Below, one piece after another: positions 9,501 through 20,082 of a stretch of DNA of 64,000 nucleotides. This DNA comes from Magnetococcales bacterium DCbin4 (lineage in GTDB: Bacteria; Pseudomonadota; Magnetococcia; Magnetococcales; UBA8363), in the NCBI GenBank assembly GCA_002753735.1, contig PEAN01000014.1, forward strand, positions 1 to 64,000, given 5' to 3'. Both the position numbers and the translations under genes were made by a program. A model generated the notes under the pieces. The model saw only the letters and a list, made by a program, of their open reading frames with translations, did no database searches and was not told where the DNA came from. Numbering within the stretch: position 1 is the stretch's first letter; each line of letters begins with the position of its first letter.

Positions 9501-11041
9501 TTGCGCAGTTGCTGGAAGCGGAGTTTGTTGACGTCGAAATCGGCGGTCTCTCCTTCTTCACCACAATTCCAACTGAAATTTTCGTCGCGGCCATCCCGAT
9601 TGTCTTCAAGATTGGCGGAGTTGTATTTACGCGAATAGGCGGTCAGATCGTGCAGGGTGAAGCCGTCATGGGCCGTAATGAAGTTCAGGCTGGTCGAAGG
9701 ACGGCGTCCCTGGTGGTTGAAAACATCGGAGGAACCGGTAAAGCGGGAAGCAAAGTTGCCTCGTTGACCACCGTCGTTGCGCCAGTACCGGCGCACGCCA
9801 TCACGATATTTGTCATTCCATTCGGTCCACCCCGGCGGAAAGCCGCCCACCTGGTAGCCATCCAATCCCAGATCCCAGGCTTCGGCGATGAGTTTGCGTT
9901 GCGCCAGTACCGGATCCTGGGCGACGACATCCAAAAAGCCCGAGTGACGGTTGAACCGTCCATCTGCCTCGCGGGCCAGGGTGGTGGTCAGATCGAAACG
10001 GAATCCGTCGACCCGCATCTCTTCCGACCAGTAACGCAGGGAATCGGTGACCAGTTGCAACACTCGGGAATGACGCAGATTGAACGAGTTGCCGCAGCCG
10101 GTGAAATCCTGGTAATGACGCGGACGCCCGGGGAGGAGGCGGTAATAGACCGCGTTGTCGATGCCCCGGAAACTCAAGGTGGGCCCCATCTGGTTGCCTT
10201 CGGCGGTGTGGTTGTAGACCACATCCAGCAGCACTTCCAGTCCGGCATCGTGGAGGACTTTGACCATGGTTTTGAATTCGGCGATGGTCTCGGGATGACT
10301 GAAATATTTGGCGTGCGGCACAAAAAAGGCAATCGGGTTGTAGCCCCAATAGTTGCACAGGTCGCGCTGGAACAGGTGCCATTCATCGACGAATCCATGG
10401 ACCGGGAGCAGTTCCAACGCCGTCACCCCCAGGTTTTGGAAATAACGGACCATGGAGGGGGAGGCCAGACCCGCAAAGGTGCCACGCAACGGTTCCGGTA
10501 CCTCGGGATGCAGCATGGTGGTGCCACGGACATGGGTTTCGTAGATGATCGTGTTGCGCCATGGGGTGTTGGGATGCCGGTCATCGCCCCAGGTATAGGC
10601 CTGTTCGACGACGCGGCACTTGGGCATGAATGGGGCGCTGTCGCGGGTATCGAACGACAGATCGATGGCCGGATCACCGTAGCGGAAGCCGAACAGGGCT
10701 TCGTTCCAGACCAGACGACCAAACAACGCCTTGGCATAGGGATCCAGAAGGAATTTGTGATGATTGAACCGATGTCCCCGGTTGGGGTCATAGGTTCCGT
10801 AGACCCGATAACCATAGAGTTGTCCTGGCCGAACGTCGGGCAGGTAGGCATGCCAAACCTGGTTGGTGTATTCGGTCAGTTTGATCCGGTCGGTTTCATG
10901 CATGCCGCTGGGATCGAAAAGAACGAGTTCCACCTTTTCGGCATTTTCGGAAAACAGGGCGAAATTGACGCCCCGTCCATCCCAGGTGGCCCCCATGGGC
11001 GAGGGGGAGCCGGGCCATACGCGCAGTTTCGAGGCACTCAC
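6593..11041 (-). CDS. Fused glycogen debranching enzyme (GlgX) and 4-alpha-glucanotransferase (MalQ)
   Basis: 1,482 residues in one uninterrupted frame. Residues 1 to about 720 are a complete GlgX/isoamylase-type GH13 enzyme, which cleaves alpha-1,6 branch points: nucleophile in VDGFRFDLTTTL, acid/base in LIAEAWD, stabiliser in ITAHDGFTLHDL. Residues about 740-1480 are an E. coli-type MalQ (GH77), including its N-terminal subdomain (LAGIQDGYWDIYGKWQ) and catalytic motifs RLDHVMGL, VVGEALGT and THDLP. MalQ disproportionates maltodextrins. Together they would trim and remodel oligosaccharides released from glycogen by GlgP, like the eukaryotic bifunctional debrancher in logic but not in homology. 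The GTG start has AGGAAG 8 nt upstream. It is the last gene of leftward block 1, after glgB1. Confidence 0.92.
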   Translation of the reverse strand: MSASKLRVWPGSPSPMGATWDGRGVNFALFSENAEKVELVLFDPSGMHETDRIKLTEYTNQVWHAYLPDVRPGQLYGYRVYGTYDPNRGHRFNHHKFLLDPYAKALFGRLVWNEALFGFRYGDPAIDLSFDTRDSAPFMPKCRVVEQAYTWGDDRHPNTPWRNTIIYETHVRGTTMLHPEVPEPLRGTFAGLASPSMVRYFQNLGVTALELLPVHGFVDEWHLFQRDLCNYWGYNPIAFFVPHAKYFSHPETIAEFKTMVKVLHDAGLEVLLDVVYNHTAEGNQMGPTLSFRGIDNAVYYRLLPGRPRHYQDFTGCGNSFNLRHSRVLQLVTDSLRYWSEEMRVDGFRFDLTTTLAREADGRFNRHSGFLDVVAQDPVLAQRKLIAEAWDLGLDGYQVGGFPPGWTEWNDKYRDGVRRYWRNDGGQRGNFASRFTGSSDVFNHQGRRPSTSLNFITAHDGFTLHDLTAYSRKYNSANLEDNRDGRDENFSWNCGEEGETADFDVNKLRFQQLRNYFATLLLSQGVPMIVGGDEFGRTQKGNNNPYCQDNEITWFNWTHWSEERKSLLDFVQKLIRFRRLHPVFRKNSFFTGQAMEGKPRDIVWLRPDGQEMAREDWNHLPGNVLGVIVSGEFEPDEIIPCDHAPELEASRDATFLLIINPGATDVSFHLPQQGAQKKKKCWQLVMDTSRQPSFVQEHETCQLENYPQAPHSLSVLQFVNIDGAWKDIPKPVHSPDSLQEMDRLARLAGIQDGYWDIYGKWQPIPPETRLSFLTAMGLPCGTPGQVSASLRTLEEAQWRRPLEPSLVVHGLKGEIHIPIVVKAKYLHNVFEWAFVEEDGKLSHGRIDLKECPLDDEIELEDRKYQRRLFALPVKVPLGYHRFEITGTGLSGSDKATMALIRVPEQCYMPEAMNNDDGRIWGTAVQLYALKSPRSWGIGDFSDLKTLASGMAAQGAGVIGLNPLHAQFPRHPGRFSPYSPNSRFFLNPLYVDPEAVAEFEHCPDARKKVRSPEFKALLDQVRQTPMVDYVEIGHMKMEIMRLLFSTFRARHLSSASGEVPTERCLAFRRFVKNGGERLWHLALYNALADHFGNGGFGGRTWRGWPLPYRSPGSPEVRRFAEQHAVEVEFFQYIYWVAHNQLTGVVETCREQGMLVGLYNDIALGVDPDGADYWANQRLFIDGARMGAPYDQFNPQGQDWGLPPLHPRVLKEEGYRIFAETLRATMSISGAVRLDHVMGLTRLFWVPVGERATKGGYVNYPFEDLLGIVKLESQRNRCLVVGEALGTVPEGLPEKLAAANVFSYQLFYFERGSQGEFKAPEHYSPFALVAVTTHDLPTFPGYWEGVDLEEKRRLSLFPTDELLQRTVSERTQERDKVVQALKNKGLLPSEWTAASHRYCKEELVLAVNRYLSMSPSKIQMVQLEDVIGQREQVNLPGTTNEYPNWQRKLALDVEKILDEKAMSNMTRNLRAERPVLKKVDPSSHS

Positions 11042-11107
11042 GATTTGAACTTCCTCAAAGTTTCGGATTGAACCATGACACGAGGGCGTGTTGACAAAAA
11101 TAATAAT

Positions 11108-11224
11108 AAAAAAAAGGATCCGGGGGATTGTCCCCAGGGTTTTGACTTTGATCTTGAATTTATATCCGGGGATATCAAATCAAGATCAAAACCCTGGGGG
11201 CAATCCCCCAGACCCCTTTTTTTT
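11108..11224. repeat. Long palindromic dispersed repeat (copy B)
   Basis: The left arm (about 11108-11167) and right arm (about 11168-11224) form an imperfect inverted repeat of about 57 bp. Each end carries an A/T run, then GGGGGATTG[T/C]CCCCAGGGTTTTGA, then a purine-rich tract. It sits between glgX-malQ and glgB1. It could fold into a very long hairpin; it codes for nothing visible. The family resembles a MITE or REP-type element. Confidence 0.75.
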
Positions 11225-11271
11225 CTTGATCAATTTGAATGGCACATACCCTTCCGGTCAAGGTTCATTCT

Positions 11272-13491
<2,220 letters not shown>

Positions 13492-13796
13492 TTCTCTCCC
13501 CCCTTGCAAGGAACAGGTCAAGGCGTTGCGCCTTGGATCTCCAGAAGAATGATTATTGACCGGAAACACCCGGAACCGCTACCCCTTTTGGGAGGCTGGA
13601 GCACGGGATTCCTGTCGGGCGGGCGGTCGGAATCAAAACGTTGCCCGGGGTCGATCACCATTTTTATCCGGGACATTTTTTTTTCGCCAACCCTTGCCAA
13701 ACAGGACATGATGCCTTTTCCTGACGCCAAGGATTTGGAGCCCGTGTTCCATTTCGAAACCCATGACTGAACTTGAGTCGGCAAGAGAAGCGATCC
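13492..13796. other. Divergent intergenic region, glgB1/parA
   Basis: 305 bp that should hold back-to-back promoters. I see no gene, no repeat and no convincing operator in it. Confidence 0.4.
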
Positions 13797-14573
13797 ATGA
13801 TCATCGCCATTACCAACCAGAAGGGAGGGGTGGGCAAAACCACCACTGCGGTCAATCTCGCCGCGGCCCTGGCCCAGTCGGGCAGAAGGGTGCTGTTGAT
13901 CGATCTGGATCCACAGGGGAATTCTTCCACCTCCCTGGGCATTGAAAAAAATGGCATCAAACATTCCATTTATGAAGTTCTGTTTGGCCACTCTTCCTTG
14001 AAGAAGGCGATGATCAAGCCGACTTCCGAAGATTTGTGGATCATCCCCGCCACCCCCGACCTCAGCGGTGCCGAAATCGAACTGGCGGGCGAGCCCAATC
14101 GCGAGTATCGGTTGCGTGAACGTCTGGACAGCATGACCCTGGAGATGGATCTCATCCTCATCGATTGTCCCCCATCCCTGGGTTTGCTCACCTTGAATGC
14201 CCTGGTGGCGGCCCATGGGGTGATCATCCCGGTCCAGTGCGAATTTTTGGCGCTTGAAGGGTTGAGTCAGTTGATGCGCATCCTGGAAATCGTGCGCAAA
14301 CGGTTGAACCCGGCATTGGCAATCACGGGCATCCTTCTGACCATGTATGACAAACGCTCAAAATTGATTCGACTTGTTGTCAAGGATGTGGAAAAATATT
14401 TTCCAGATCAAGTTTTCGAGACCAATATTCCAAGAAATATTACTGTCAGTGAATCTCAAAGTCATGGCAAGCCGTTGGTCTGGTTTGATAAAAAATCAAA
14501 GGCTGCCAAGGCGTATCTGAAACTGGCCAAGGAATTCGCAAAAAGGGTTTCATTAAATAAAGCTAAGAATTAG
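13797..14573 (+). CDS. Orphan ParA/Soj-family partition ATPase
   Basis: 258 residues. Deviant Walker A with signature lysine (NQKGGVGKTTTA), Walker A' (LLIDLDPQGNSS), Walker B (LILIDCPPS) and a C-terminal SESQSHGKP in place of the usual SEAPSHGKP. ParA ATPases bind DNA as ATP dimers and position chromosome, plasmid or other large cargo, normally with an adaptor such as ParB. No parB, gidB or replication gene is near; the gene is enclosed by glgB1 and a glgA-like gene. ATG 13797 (MIIAITNQ) is chosen because GAGAAG precedes it; TTG 13773 would add eight residues. Chromosome segregation cannot be excluded, but the setting suggests a cargo other than the origin. Confidence 0.88.
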   Translation: MIIAITNQKGGVGKTTTAVNLAAALAQSGRRVLLIDLDPQGNSSTSLGIEKNGIKHSIYEVLFGHSSLKKAMIKPTSEDLWIIPATPDLSGAEIELAGEPNREYRLRERLDSMTLEMDLILIDCPPSLGLLTLNALVAAHGVIIPVQCEFLALEGLSQLMRILEIVRKRLNPALAITGILLTMYDKRSKLIRLVVKDVEKYFPDQVFETNIPRNITVSESQSHGKPLVWFDKKSKAAKAYLKLAKEFAKRVSLNKAKN

Positions 14574-14761
14574 TTGTATTTTTTCCAGAGTTCCGGCATT
14601 ATTTCCCGGTTCGCCGTGTCGAAAGAATGAAAAATTCTTTTGAAAAAAAAATATATTAATGCTCCAATGAGCCGCTGCGGGCCGTGTCGTCCGATGCACT
14701 CTGGTGCCGTTCCACCTTGGGTGGGGACGGTTCGAACCCATGATGATTACCGGATTAAACC

Positions 14762-16201
14762 ATGAAGGTTCTCTACGTCACTTCAACCTTGCATCCCTTG
14801 ACCCGGACCGGGTGTGTGGACGAGGTGTGTGGCATGATTCCACCCGCCCTGGTGCAACAGGGGGCCGATGTACGAATCCTCCTGCCCGCTTATCCCGAGG
14901 CCCTGAAGGTCGTCCGTCGCAAGGGGAAACCCATCGACCTGGGCAATCCGCTGGGTCTGGGGGTCAGCCGGTTGATTCCCGGTTGGCTGCCCGAAGGGAC
15001 GGTCAAGGTGTGGTTGCTGGAGTGTCCGGCGCAGTACGAACGCGAGGGGGGGCCATTTCTGGATTCCCGTGGCATTCCGTGGCCCGATAATGGCCATCGG
15101 TTCGCCCTGTTGTCCAAGGTGGCGGCATTGTTGGCCGAAGCGGGGGGATTGCTGGGTTGGCAACCCGATATCCTTCATGCCAATGATTGGCCTTGTGGCC
15201 TGGCACCCGCCTACCTCGCTTTGAACGGCAATCGCCAATGTGGCACGGTGTTTACGGTTCGCGATTTGCGGCAGCAGGGCAATTTTGATCGAGAACTCCT
15301 GCATCGCTTCGGTCTGCCCAAAAGTGCCTTCACCATGAACGGGCTTGAATTTTTCGACCAGTTGAGCTTTTTGAAGGCGGGGCTTTATTATGCAAACAAG
15401 ATCATTACCCCCAGCCCCACCTGGTCGCGTGAGATTCAACTCAAGGGGTATGGCGAAGGGATGCACGGCGTTTGTTCCTTGCGTGGCGGAGATCTTTCCG
15501 GAATTCTCAACGGCCTGGACGAGGAGGAATGGAATCCCGCCACCGATCCCTTGATTCCGTTCCATTACGATGCGAATACGTTGGATGACAAGCTGCACAA
15601 CAAGCTGGAAATCCAACGCGCGTTCAACCTTGAACCCAACCCGGACATTCCTCTGATCGGGATGGTTTCCTCCCTGGATCAGGATGAGGGGGGTGATTTA
15701 CTGGTCGCGGCGCTGTCTGGCCTCATCAGTGCCGGGGCGCAGTTGATCGTCGTCGGGCGGGGCGATGAAGATATGGAGCACAGCCTGGTCATGGCCTCCA
15801 CGAGCTATCCGGGGCGGATCGGCGTACGACTCGATTGGGAGCGTGGTTTGCATCATCGAATCCTCGCCGGTGCCGATCTGTTGCTGATTCCGGCCCGTTT
15901 TGATCCCTGCGCCGTCCGGCAATACCAGGCGATGCGCTATGGCGCTTTGCCGGTGGTGCGGAAAACAGGTGGCCTGGCCGATACGGTCATGGATTGTCTG
16001 CATGGCGACAATGGCACGGGATTCGTGTTCAACGAAGCTTCGGGAGGTGAATTGATGCTGGCGATTTCGCGGGGCATCAATCTGTTTCGCAACCGGGTGA
16101 CCTGGCGCAGGCATCAGGTGCAGGCCATGAATCATACCCGGGGATGGCAGGAGTCGGCAAAAAATCATCTCCAGGTCTATCATCGCGCCCGGCCGCTATG
16201 A
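14762..16201 (+). CDS. GlgA-like protein lacking glycogen synthase catalytic residues (GlgA1)
   Basis: 479 residues, full GT5 length and colinear with E. coli GlgA (for example NGLEF-DQLSFLKAGLYYA and RKTGGLADTV). By direct alignment with the E. coli protein as I recall it, every key residue is changed. K15 of KTGGL is R15 (RTGCV). H161 of TVHN is R167 (TVRD). R300 and K305 of VSRLTSQKG are S304 and E309 (VSSLDQDEG). E377 of FEPCGLTQ is D381 (FDPCAVRQ). The fold is preserved, so this is probably a non-catalytic glucan-binding or regulatory paralogue rather than a random pseudogene. The intact synthase is at 37.3-38.8 kb. It lies 188 bp after parA and 66 bp before glgP, likely in one operon. 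Confidence 0.88.
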   Translation: MKVLYVTSTLHPLTRTGCVDEVCGMIPPALVQQGADVRILLPAYPEALKVVRRKGKPIDLGNPLGLGVSRLIPGWLPEGTVKVWLLECPAQYEREGGPFLDSRGIPWPDNGHRFALLSKVAALLAEAGGLLGWQPDILHANDWPCGLAPAYLALNGNRQCGTVFTVRDLRQQGNFDRELLHRFGLPKSAFTMNGLEFFDQLSFLKAGLYYANKIITPSPTWSREIQLKGYGEGMHGVCSLRGGDLSGILNGLDEEEWNPATDPLIPFHYDANTLDDKLHNKLEIQRAFNLEPNPDIPLIGMVSSLDQDEGGDLLVAALSGLISAGAQLIVVGRGDEDMEHSLVMASTSYPGRIGVRLDWERGLHHRILAGADLLLIPARFDPCAVRQYQAMRYGALPVVRKTGGLADTVMDCLHGDNGTGFVFNEASGGELMLAISRGINLFRNRVTWRRHQVQAMNHTRGWQESAKNHLQVYHRARPL

Positions 16202-16267
16202 CCGGCGTATTCATTATCGAATCAATGTTCAACCAGCTTCATTAACGGATGAGGATAAGAGTGCGGC

Positions 16268-18736
16268 ATGTCTAATGATCTGAATATCCAGTTTGAACAC
16301 TATGACAAAAGCACATGGGATGTTGAACACATACGCAAGAACATCCTCTACTGCATGGTTCATCTGGTGGGCAAGGATCCGGAACTGGCATGGGAAAATG
16401 ATTGGTATAAGGCCCTGGTCCTGTTCCTGAAAGGTATTCTGGCGGAACGCCGTGTCGAATTTGAGCGCAAAATTCGGGCGGGGGAGGTCAAGCGGGTCTA
16501 TTATCTCTCCCTGGAATACCTGATCGGACGCAATCTGCATCGCACCCTGGCCGATCTGAACATGACCGAAGCGGCTCGCCAGGCATTGGCCGCCTGTGGC
16601 AAGTCGTTGGAAGAGATCCTTGATTGCGAGGCGGAAGCGGGTCTGGGCAATGGTGGTTTGGGGCGTCTGGCCGCCTGTATCGTCGATTCCATGGCGACCC
16701 AGGGGTATCCCGGGATTGGCTATGGCATCCGTTATCAGTTCGGCATGTTCAAGCAATCCATCGAAAACGGTCTTCAGGTGGAGCGTCCCGAATCATGGCT
16801 GCGTTTTGGCAGCCCCTGGGAGTTGGAACGCCGCAGTCTGGTGTACGAGATCAAGTTCAAAGGGCGTATTTTCCACTATCGCGACAAGGATGGCCGTAAC
16901 CGTTGCCAATGGGTTGAAACCGAGGATTGTGAAGCCCAGGCATTCGATGTGCTGCTGTCGGGTTATCGCACCCAATCCTTGTCTTATCTGCGTCTGTGGA
17001 ATTCACGGGCTTCGCGCGAGTTCGACCTGCACAACTTCAACGCCGGCAACTATATCGACGCCGTCAAATCCAAGATTCATTCGGAAAACCTGTCGAAGGT
17101 TCTCTATCCCGACGATTCCACATCGATGGGGCAGGAACTGCGTTTGATGCAGGAATACTTCTTTGTCAGTGCCTCGTTGCAGGACATTTTCGCGCAACAT
17201 GTCACCTGTCCTGCCGATTTGCAGAAACTGCCCGACAATGTTGCCATCCATCTCAACGATACCCATCCCGCTACGGCGATTCCGGAGATGATGCGTCTGT
17301 TGCTTGATGAGCATGGTTTGGAATATGACAACGCCTGGGACATCACCCGCAGGGTGTTTTCCTATACCAATCATACCCTGTTGCCCGAGGCGCTGGAAAC
17401 CTGGCCGTTGGATGTGTTCGGCAAGATTCTCCCCCGTCACCTGGATATCCTGTATCTCATCAATCACCACCATATGAACGATGTGAAATACAAGTTGCCG
17501 GGCGATACCAGTATCCTGGGCCGGATGTCGTTGTTTGACGACAACAGCAGACGGGTGCGCATGGCCAACCTGTCGATTGTGGGAAGTCATACGGTCAATG
17601 GTGTTGCCGAGTTGCATTCACAGTTGATGCAAAAGGGGATGTTTGCCGATTTCGTCCGTTTGTCTCCGGGCAAGCTCACCAACGTCACCAATGGGATCAC
17701 CCCGATTCGCTGGCTGGTATTGTCCAATCCCGGTTTGGCAAACCTGATCAACGAAACCATCGGTGAGGATTGGGTGCATGATCTGACCAAGTTGAAAAGG
17801 CTGGAGGAACGGGCCGATGATCATGGATTCCAGGACCGTTTCATGGCGGTCAAGAAGGCCAACAAGGTTCGCCTGGCCCAGTTCATGACGGAAAGACACA
17901 ACATCCACTTGAACGTTGACTTCATGTTCGATGTTCAAGTCAAGCGGATGCATGAATACAAGCGGCAATTGCTCAATCTGTTGCATGTCCTGACCCGGTA
18001 TATCTGGATCCGTGACGGCATTAAACCTGATCTCCTGCCCCGGACGGTTCTGTTTGGCGGCAAGGCGGCTCCTGCGTATCACCAGGCCAAACTGATCATC
18101 CGCTTGATCAACGACGTGGCCGACATGGTGCGCAACGATCCGGTGGTGGCCAGCAAGCTGCAACTGGCCTTCATCCCCAATTACAATGTGTCGGCGGCAG
18201 AAATCATCATGCCTGCCTGCGAATTGTCAGAACAGATTTCGACTGCCGGCCTGGAGGCTTCGGGAACGGGCAACATGAAATTTGCCCTCAATGGGGCGTT
18301 GACCATCGGGACCATGGATGGGGCCAACATAGAAATTCGCAAGGAGGTCGGACCCGACAACATTTTCATCTTCGGTCTTGAATCCAATCGGACCGATGAG
18401 TTGTGGAAACACGGGTACAATCCCCATGAAGCCATCGAAAAGAATTCCGATCTCAAACGGATTCTCGGTATGATCCGGGATGGCTACTTCTGTCCCGAGG
18501 AGCCGAAGCGTTATCAACCCATCTACGATGCCTTGACGATGGGAGACCATTATTTGTTGACCGCCGACTATGCCGATTACATCGCATGTCAGGAGCGGGT
18601 TGATCAACTGTATCGCGATCAGCGTGCCTGGACACGTAAATCGATCATCAACGTGGCCAACATGGGATTCTTTTCCATTGATCGCACGGTTCAGACTTAT
18701 GCTGAGCGGGTGTGGAAGATTAAACCGGTGAAATAA
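16268..18736 (+). CDS. glgP: Glycogen phosphorylase
   Basis: 822 residues, the usual length for GT35. It releases glucose-1-phosphate from the non-reducing ends of glycogen. The PLP-lysine motif EASGTGNMKFALNGALTIGTMDGANIEI (about residues 660-688) is canonical, as is the substrate loop HLNDTHPATAIPEMM. The start has an AGGATAAGAG stretch upstream. It follows the GlgA-like gene and ends at a clear terminator. Its limit-dextrin product is the substrate of the GlgX-MalQ fusion on the opposite strand. Confidence 0.96.
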   Translation: MSNDLNIQFEHYDKSTWDVEHIRKNILYCMVHLVGKDPELAWENDWYKALVLFLKGILAERRVEFERKIRAGEVKRVYYLSLEYLIGRNLHRTLADLNMTEAARQALAACGKSLEEILDCEAEAGLGNGGLGRLAACIVDSMATQGYPGIGYGIRYQFGMFKQSIENGLQVERPESWLRFGSPWELERRSLVYEIKFKGRIFHYRDKDGRNRCQWVETEDCEAQAFDVLLSGYRTQSLSYLRLWNSRASREFDLHNFNAGNYIDAVKSKIHSENLSKVLYPDDSTSMGQELRLMQEYFFVSASLQDIFAQHVTCPADLQKLPDNVAIHLNDTHPATAIPEMMRLLLDEHGLEYDNAWDITRRVFSYTNHTLLPEALETWPLDVFGKILPRHLDILYLINHHHMNDVKYKLPGDTSILGRMSLFDDNSRRVRMANLSIVGSHTVNGVAELHSQLMQKGMFADFVRLSPGKLTNVTNGITPIRWLVLSNPGLANLINETIGEDWVHDLTKLKRLEERADDHGFQDRFMAVKKANKVRLAQFMTERHNIHLNVDFMFDVQVKRMHEYKRQLLNLLHVLTRYIWIRDGIKPDLLPRTVLFGGKAAPAYHQAKLIIRLINDVADMVRNDPVVASKLQLAFIPNYNVSAAEIIMPACELSEQISTAGLEASGTGNMKFALNGALTIGTMDGANIEIRKEVGPDNIFIFGLESNRTDELWKHGYNPHEAIEKNSDLKRILGMIRDGYFCPEEPKRYQPIYDALTMGDHYLLTADYADYIACQERVDQLYRDQRAWTRKSIINVANMGFFSIDRTVQTYAERVWKIKPVK

Positions 18737-18755
18737 TCGGTTGGGTGGAATCATC

Positions 18756-18792
18756 GAAAACCGGCTCCGGACGTTTCCGGGCCGGTTTTCTT
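18756..18792 (+). terminator. Intrinsic terminator after glgP
   Basis: GAAAACCGG...CCGGTTTTC hairpin with an inner TCCGGA/TCCGG stem, ending in TTTTC and followed by a further T-rich tract. It begins 20 bp after the glgP stop. Confidence 0.8.
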
Positions 18793-18870
18793 TTGGTTTT
18801 TTCAGATCATTGGTTGATTGATCATTTTGGGCCGTGTCCCCAAGGGCATTTCGTTTGGGCAAATGAACTC

Positions 18871-19254
18871 ATGTCACGAATATTGATCATCGATGACGAT
18901 CCAGCGATCAGGGAGATTTCCAGCCGGATCCTGGGGCGTGCGGGTCATGTTCTGGAGTTGGTCAAATCGGCCGAAGAAGGGCTGGAACGGTGTGCCCAGG
19001 TCCGGTTTGACCTTGTGATCACCGATTTGACCCTGCCTGGAATGAATGGGGTCAAATTCTCAGAACTCTTGCTCCAACAACATCCCCATACACGGATCCT
19101 GATCTTCTCGGGACTCCTGACCGCCCCCGACGCATCCACAACCCAATGGGCATCGGCTTCCCTGGGATTGCGTTTTTTGGCCAAACCATTCCGTCCCAAG
19201 GAATTGTTATCGGCGGTCGAAGCGGTGCTGGTTGAAGACGGAACCTGCCATTGA
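18871..19254 (+). CDS. Single-domain response regulator
   Basis: 127 residues, a receiver domain only. Acidic pocket IIDDDPAIRE, phosphoacceptor in LVITDLTLPGMNG, switch Ser in ILIFSG and conserved Lys in FLAKPF. With no output domain it probably passes phosphate or a signal to a partner protein (CheY-like). No histidine kinase is adjacent. The start is placed at ATG 18871 (MSRILIIDDD); the ribosome site is weak. Confidence 0.88.
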   Translation: MSRILIIDDDPAIREISSRILGRAGHVLELVKSAEEGLERCAQVRFDLVITDLTLPGMNGVKFSELLLQQHPHTRILIFSGLLTAPDASTTQWASASLGLRFLAKPFRPKELLSAVEAVLVEDGTCH

Positions 19255-19284
19255 GGACATTGCCTGACCCTGCTGAATTTCTTT

Positions 19285-19330
19285 ATTCGCGGGAATGACA
19301 CCTTTTCGTGGATCCGTCATTCCCGCGAAT
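19285..19330. repeat. Inverted repeat between convergent genes
   Basis: Perfect 15-bp arms ATTCGCGGGAATGAC (19285-19299) and GTCATTCCCGCGAAT (19316-19330). Related CCCG...CGGGAATGAC pieces appear at about 54016-54040. It may act as a bidirectional transcription stop or mRNA-end stabiliser. Confidence 0.7.
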
Positions 19331-19341
19331 GAGGCAATGGC

Positions 19342-19575
19342 TCAATCGATATTGGCCATGACGCAGCGACGAATGAATCCATAATCGTAGTTTGCCAAGT
19401 CGCAAACCAACTTGAAATTATGGCCGGCATCGCGAAACCAACGGCGCGCATCTTCTTTTTGAATCGGATCCCGGTTGAACAGGGCATCGGAAATCGCTGA
19501 ATCCAGGACCGCAATCCAAAGACGTTGTTCAGGGGTTTTAGGTGGTTCGTTCCACACGCTTTCGAAGGTTTCCAT
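19342..19575 (-). CDS. Small conserved-looking protein of unknown function
   Basis: 77 residues from ATG 19575 (METFESVW), which has AGGAG about 10 nt upstream; the longer frame has no such site. The sequence is RLWIAVLDSAISDALF...ARRWF-RDAGHNFKLVCDLANYDYGFIRRCV. That pattern, a helix, then 'ARRWF', then a VC..A...Y..IRR helix-turn-helix-like end, occurs in short uncharacterised proteins of alphaproteobacteria and their phages as I recall. No function can be given. It is convergent with the response regulator. Confidence 0.55.
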   Translation of the reverse strand: METFESVWNEPPKTPEQRLWIAVLDSAISDALFNRDPIQKEDARRWFRDAGHNFKLVCDLANYDYGFIRRCVMANID

Positions 19576-20082
19576 TTTTCTTGACTCCTGTTTTATGGCA
19601 AAGGGCTGATCACCAGGTTTGTATGCCTGAATGACGATCAAACCGTGTCGGTCCGATGCTTGGCTTCCCCACAAGCCATTCCATCCATCAGACCACGACT
19701 TTCAAAATAAAACTCCCCCAATTCGATCATTCTCCAAATCTTATTTTGCCCATCCCGGGTCTTTTGCCCCTCATGATAGGGAGATTGCACGATTCGGGCC
19801 TGTTTTCTTTCATGTAAAAAAATCGAAAATCATCAATAAGTTAAATGTTTATATGTCTGAAGCTGCAATCTGGTTTCAGGAGGATTGTAAAGTGTTTTTT
19901 ACACCAGCATGTAAAATATATTTTTTTCCTCTCAGGGGCTAACCGTTCTGGAGGAAAAGACTTTCCCTGTTTGCAGTAACAAGTGTTTCTTTTTTACATG
20001 CGGGCATGGTACAAGGAACAAGGAAGATGAAAAATTGATCGTGAGGTGGTAACTGAAACTCCTGCTTGATTGAGGATGAGGT
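19576..20082. other. AT-rich intergenic region
   Basis: 507 bp separating divergent genes. It is richer in A/T than its surroundings and has short related pieces TGTAAAGTG, TTTTTTACAC and TGTAAAATA near 19888-19921, which could be operator half-sites. I see no convincing gene; a 103-codon frame here has no ribosome site and an implausible composition. Confidence 0.4.

Noticed and set aside
9116-11071. Long open frame (about 650 codons) on the plus strand
   Set aside because: It is antisense to the GlgX half of the fusion, has low-complexity Gly/Val/Gln-rich composition, and no family motif. It is a codon-bias shadow.
13797-14573. Chromosomal parAB locus
   Set aside because: No parB, gidA/gidB or origin-type features occur on either side; the neighbours are glycogen genes.
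14705-14745. GGTTCGAACC resembling a tRNA T-loop near a small hairpin
   Set aside because: The surrounding bases cannot form acceptor, D or anticodon arms; it is only the palindromic 10-mer.
19631-19942. Possible 103-residue gene in the AT-rich spacer
   Set aside because: No ribosome site, amino-acid composition unlike a folded protein, and no motif.
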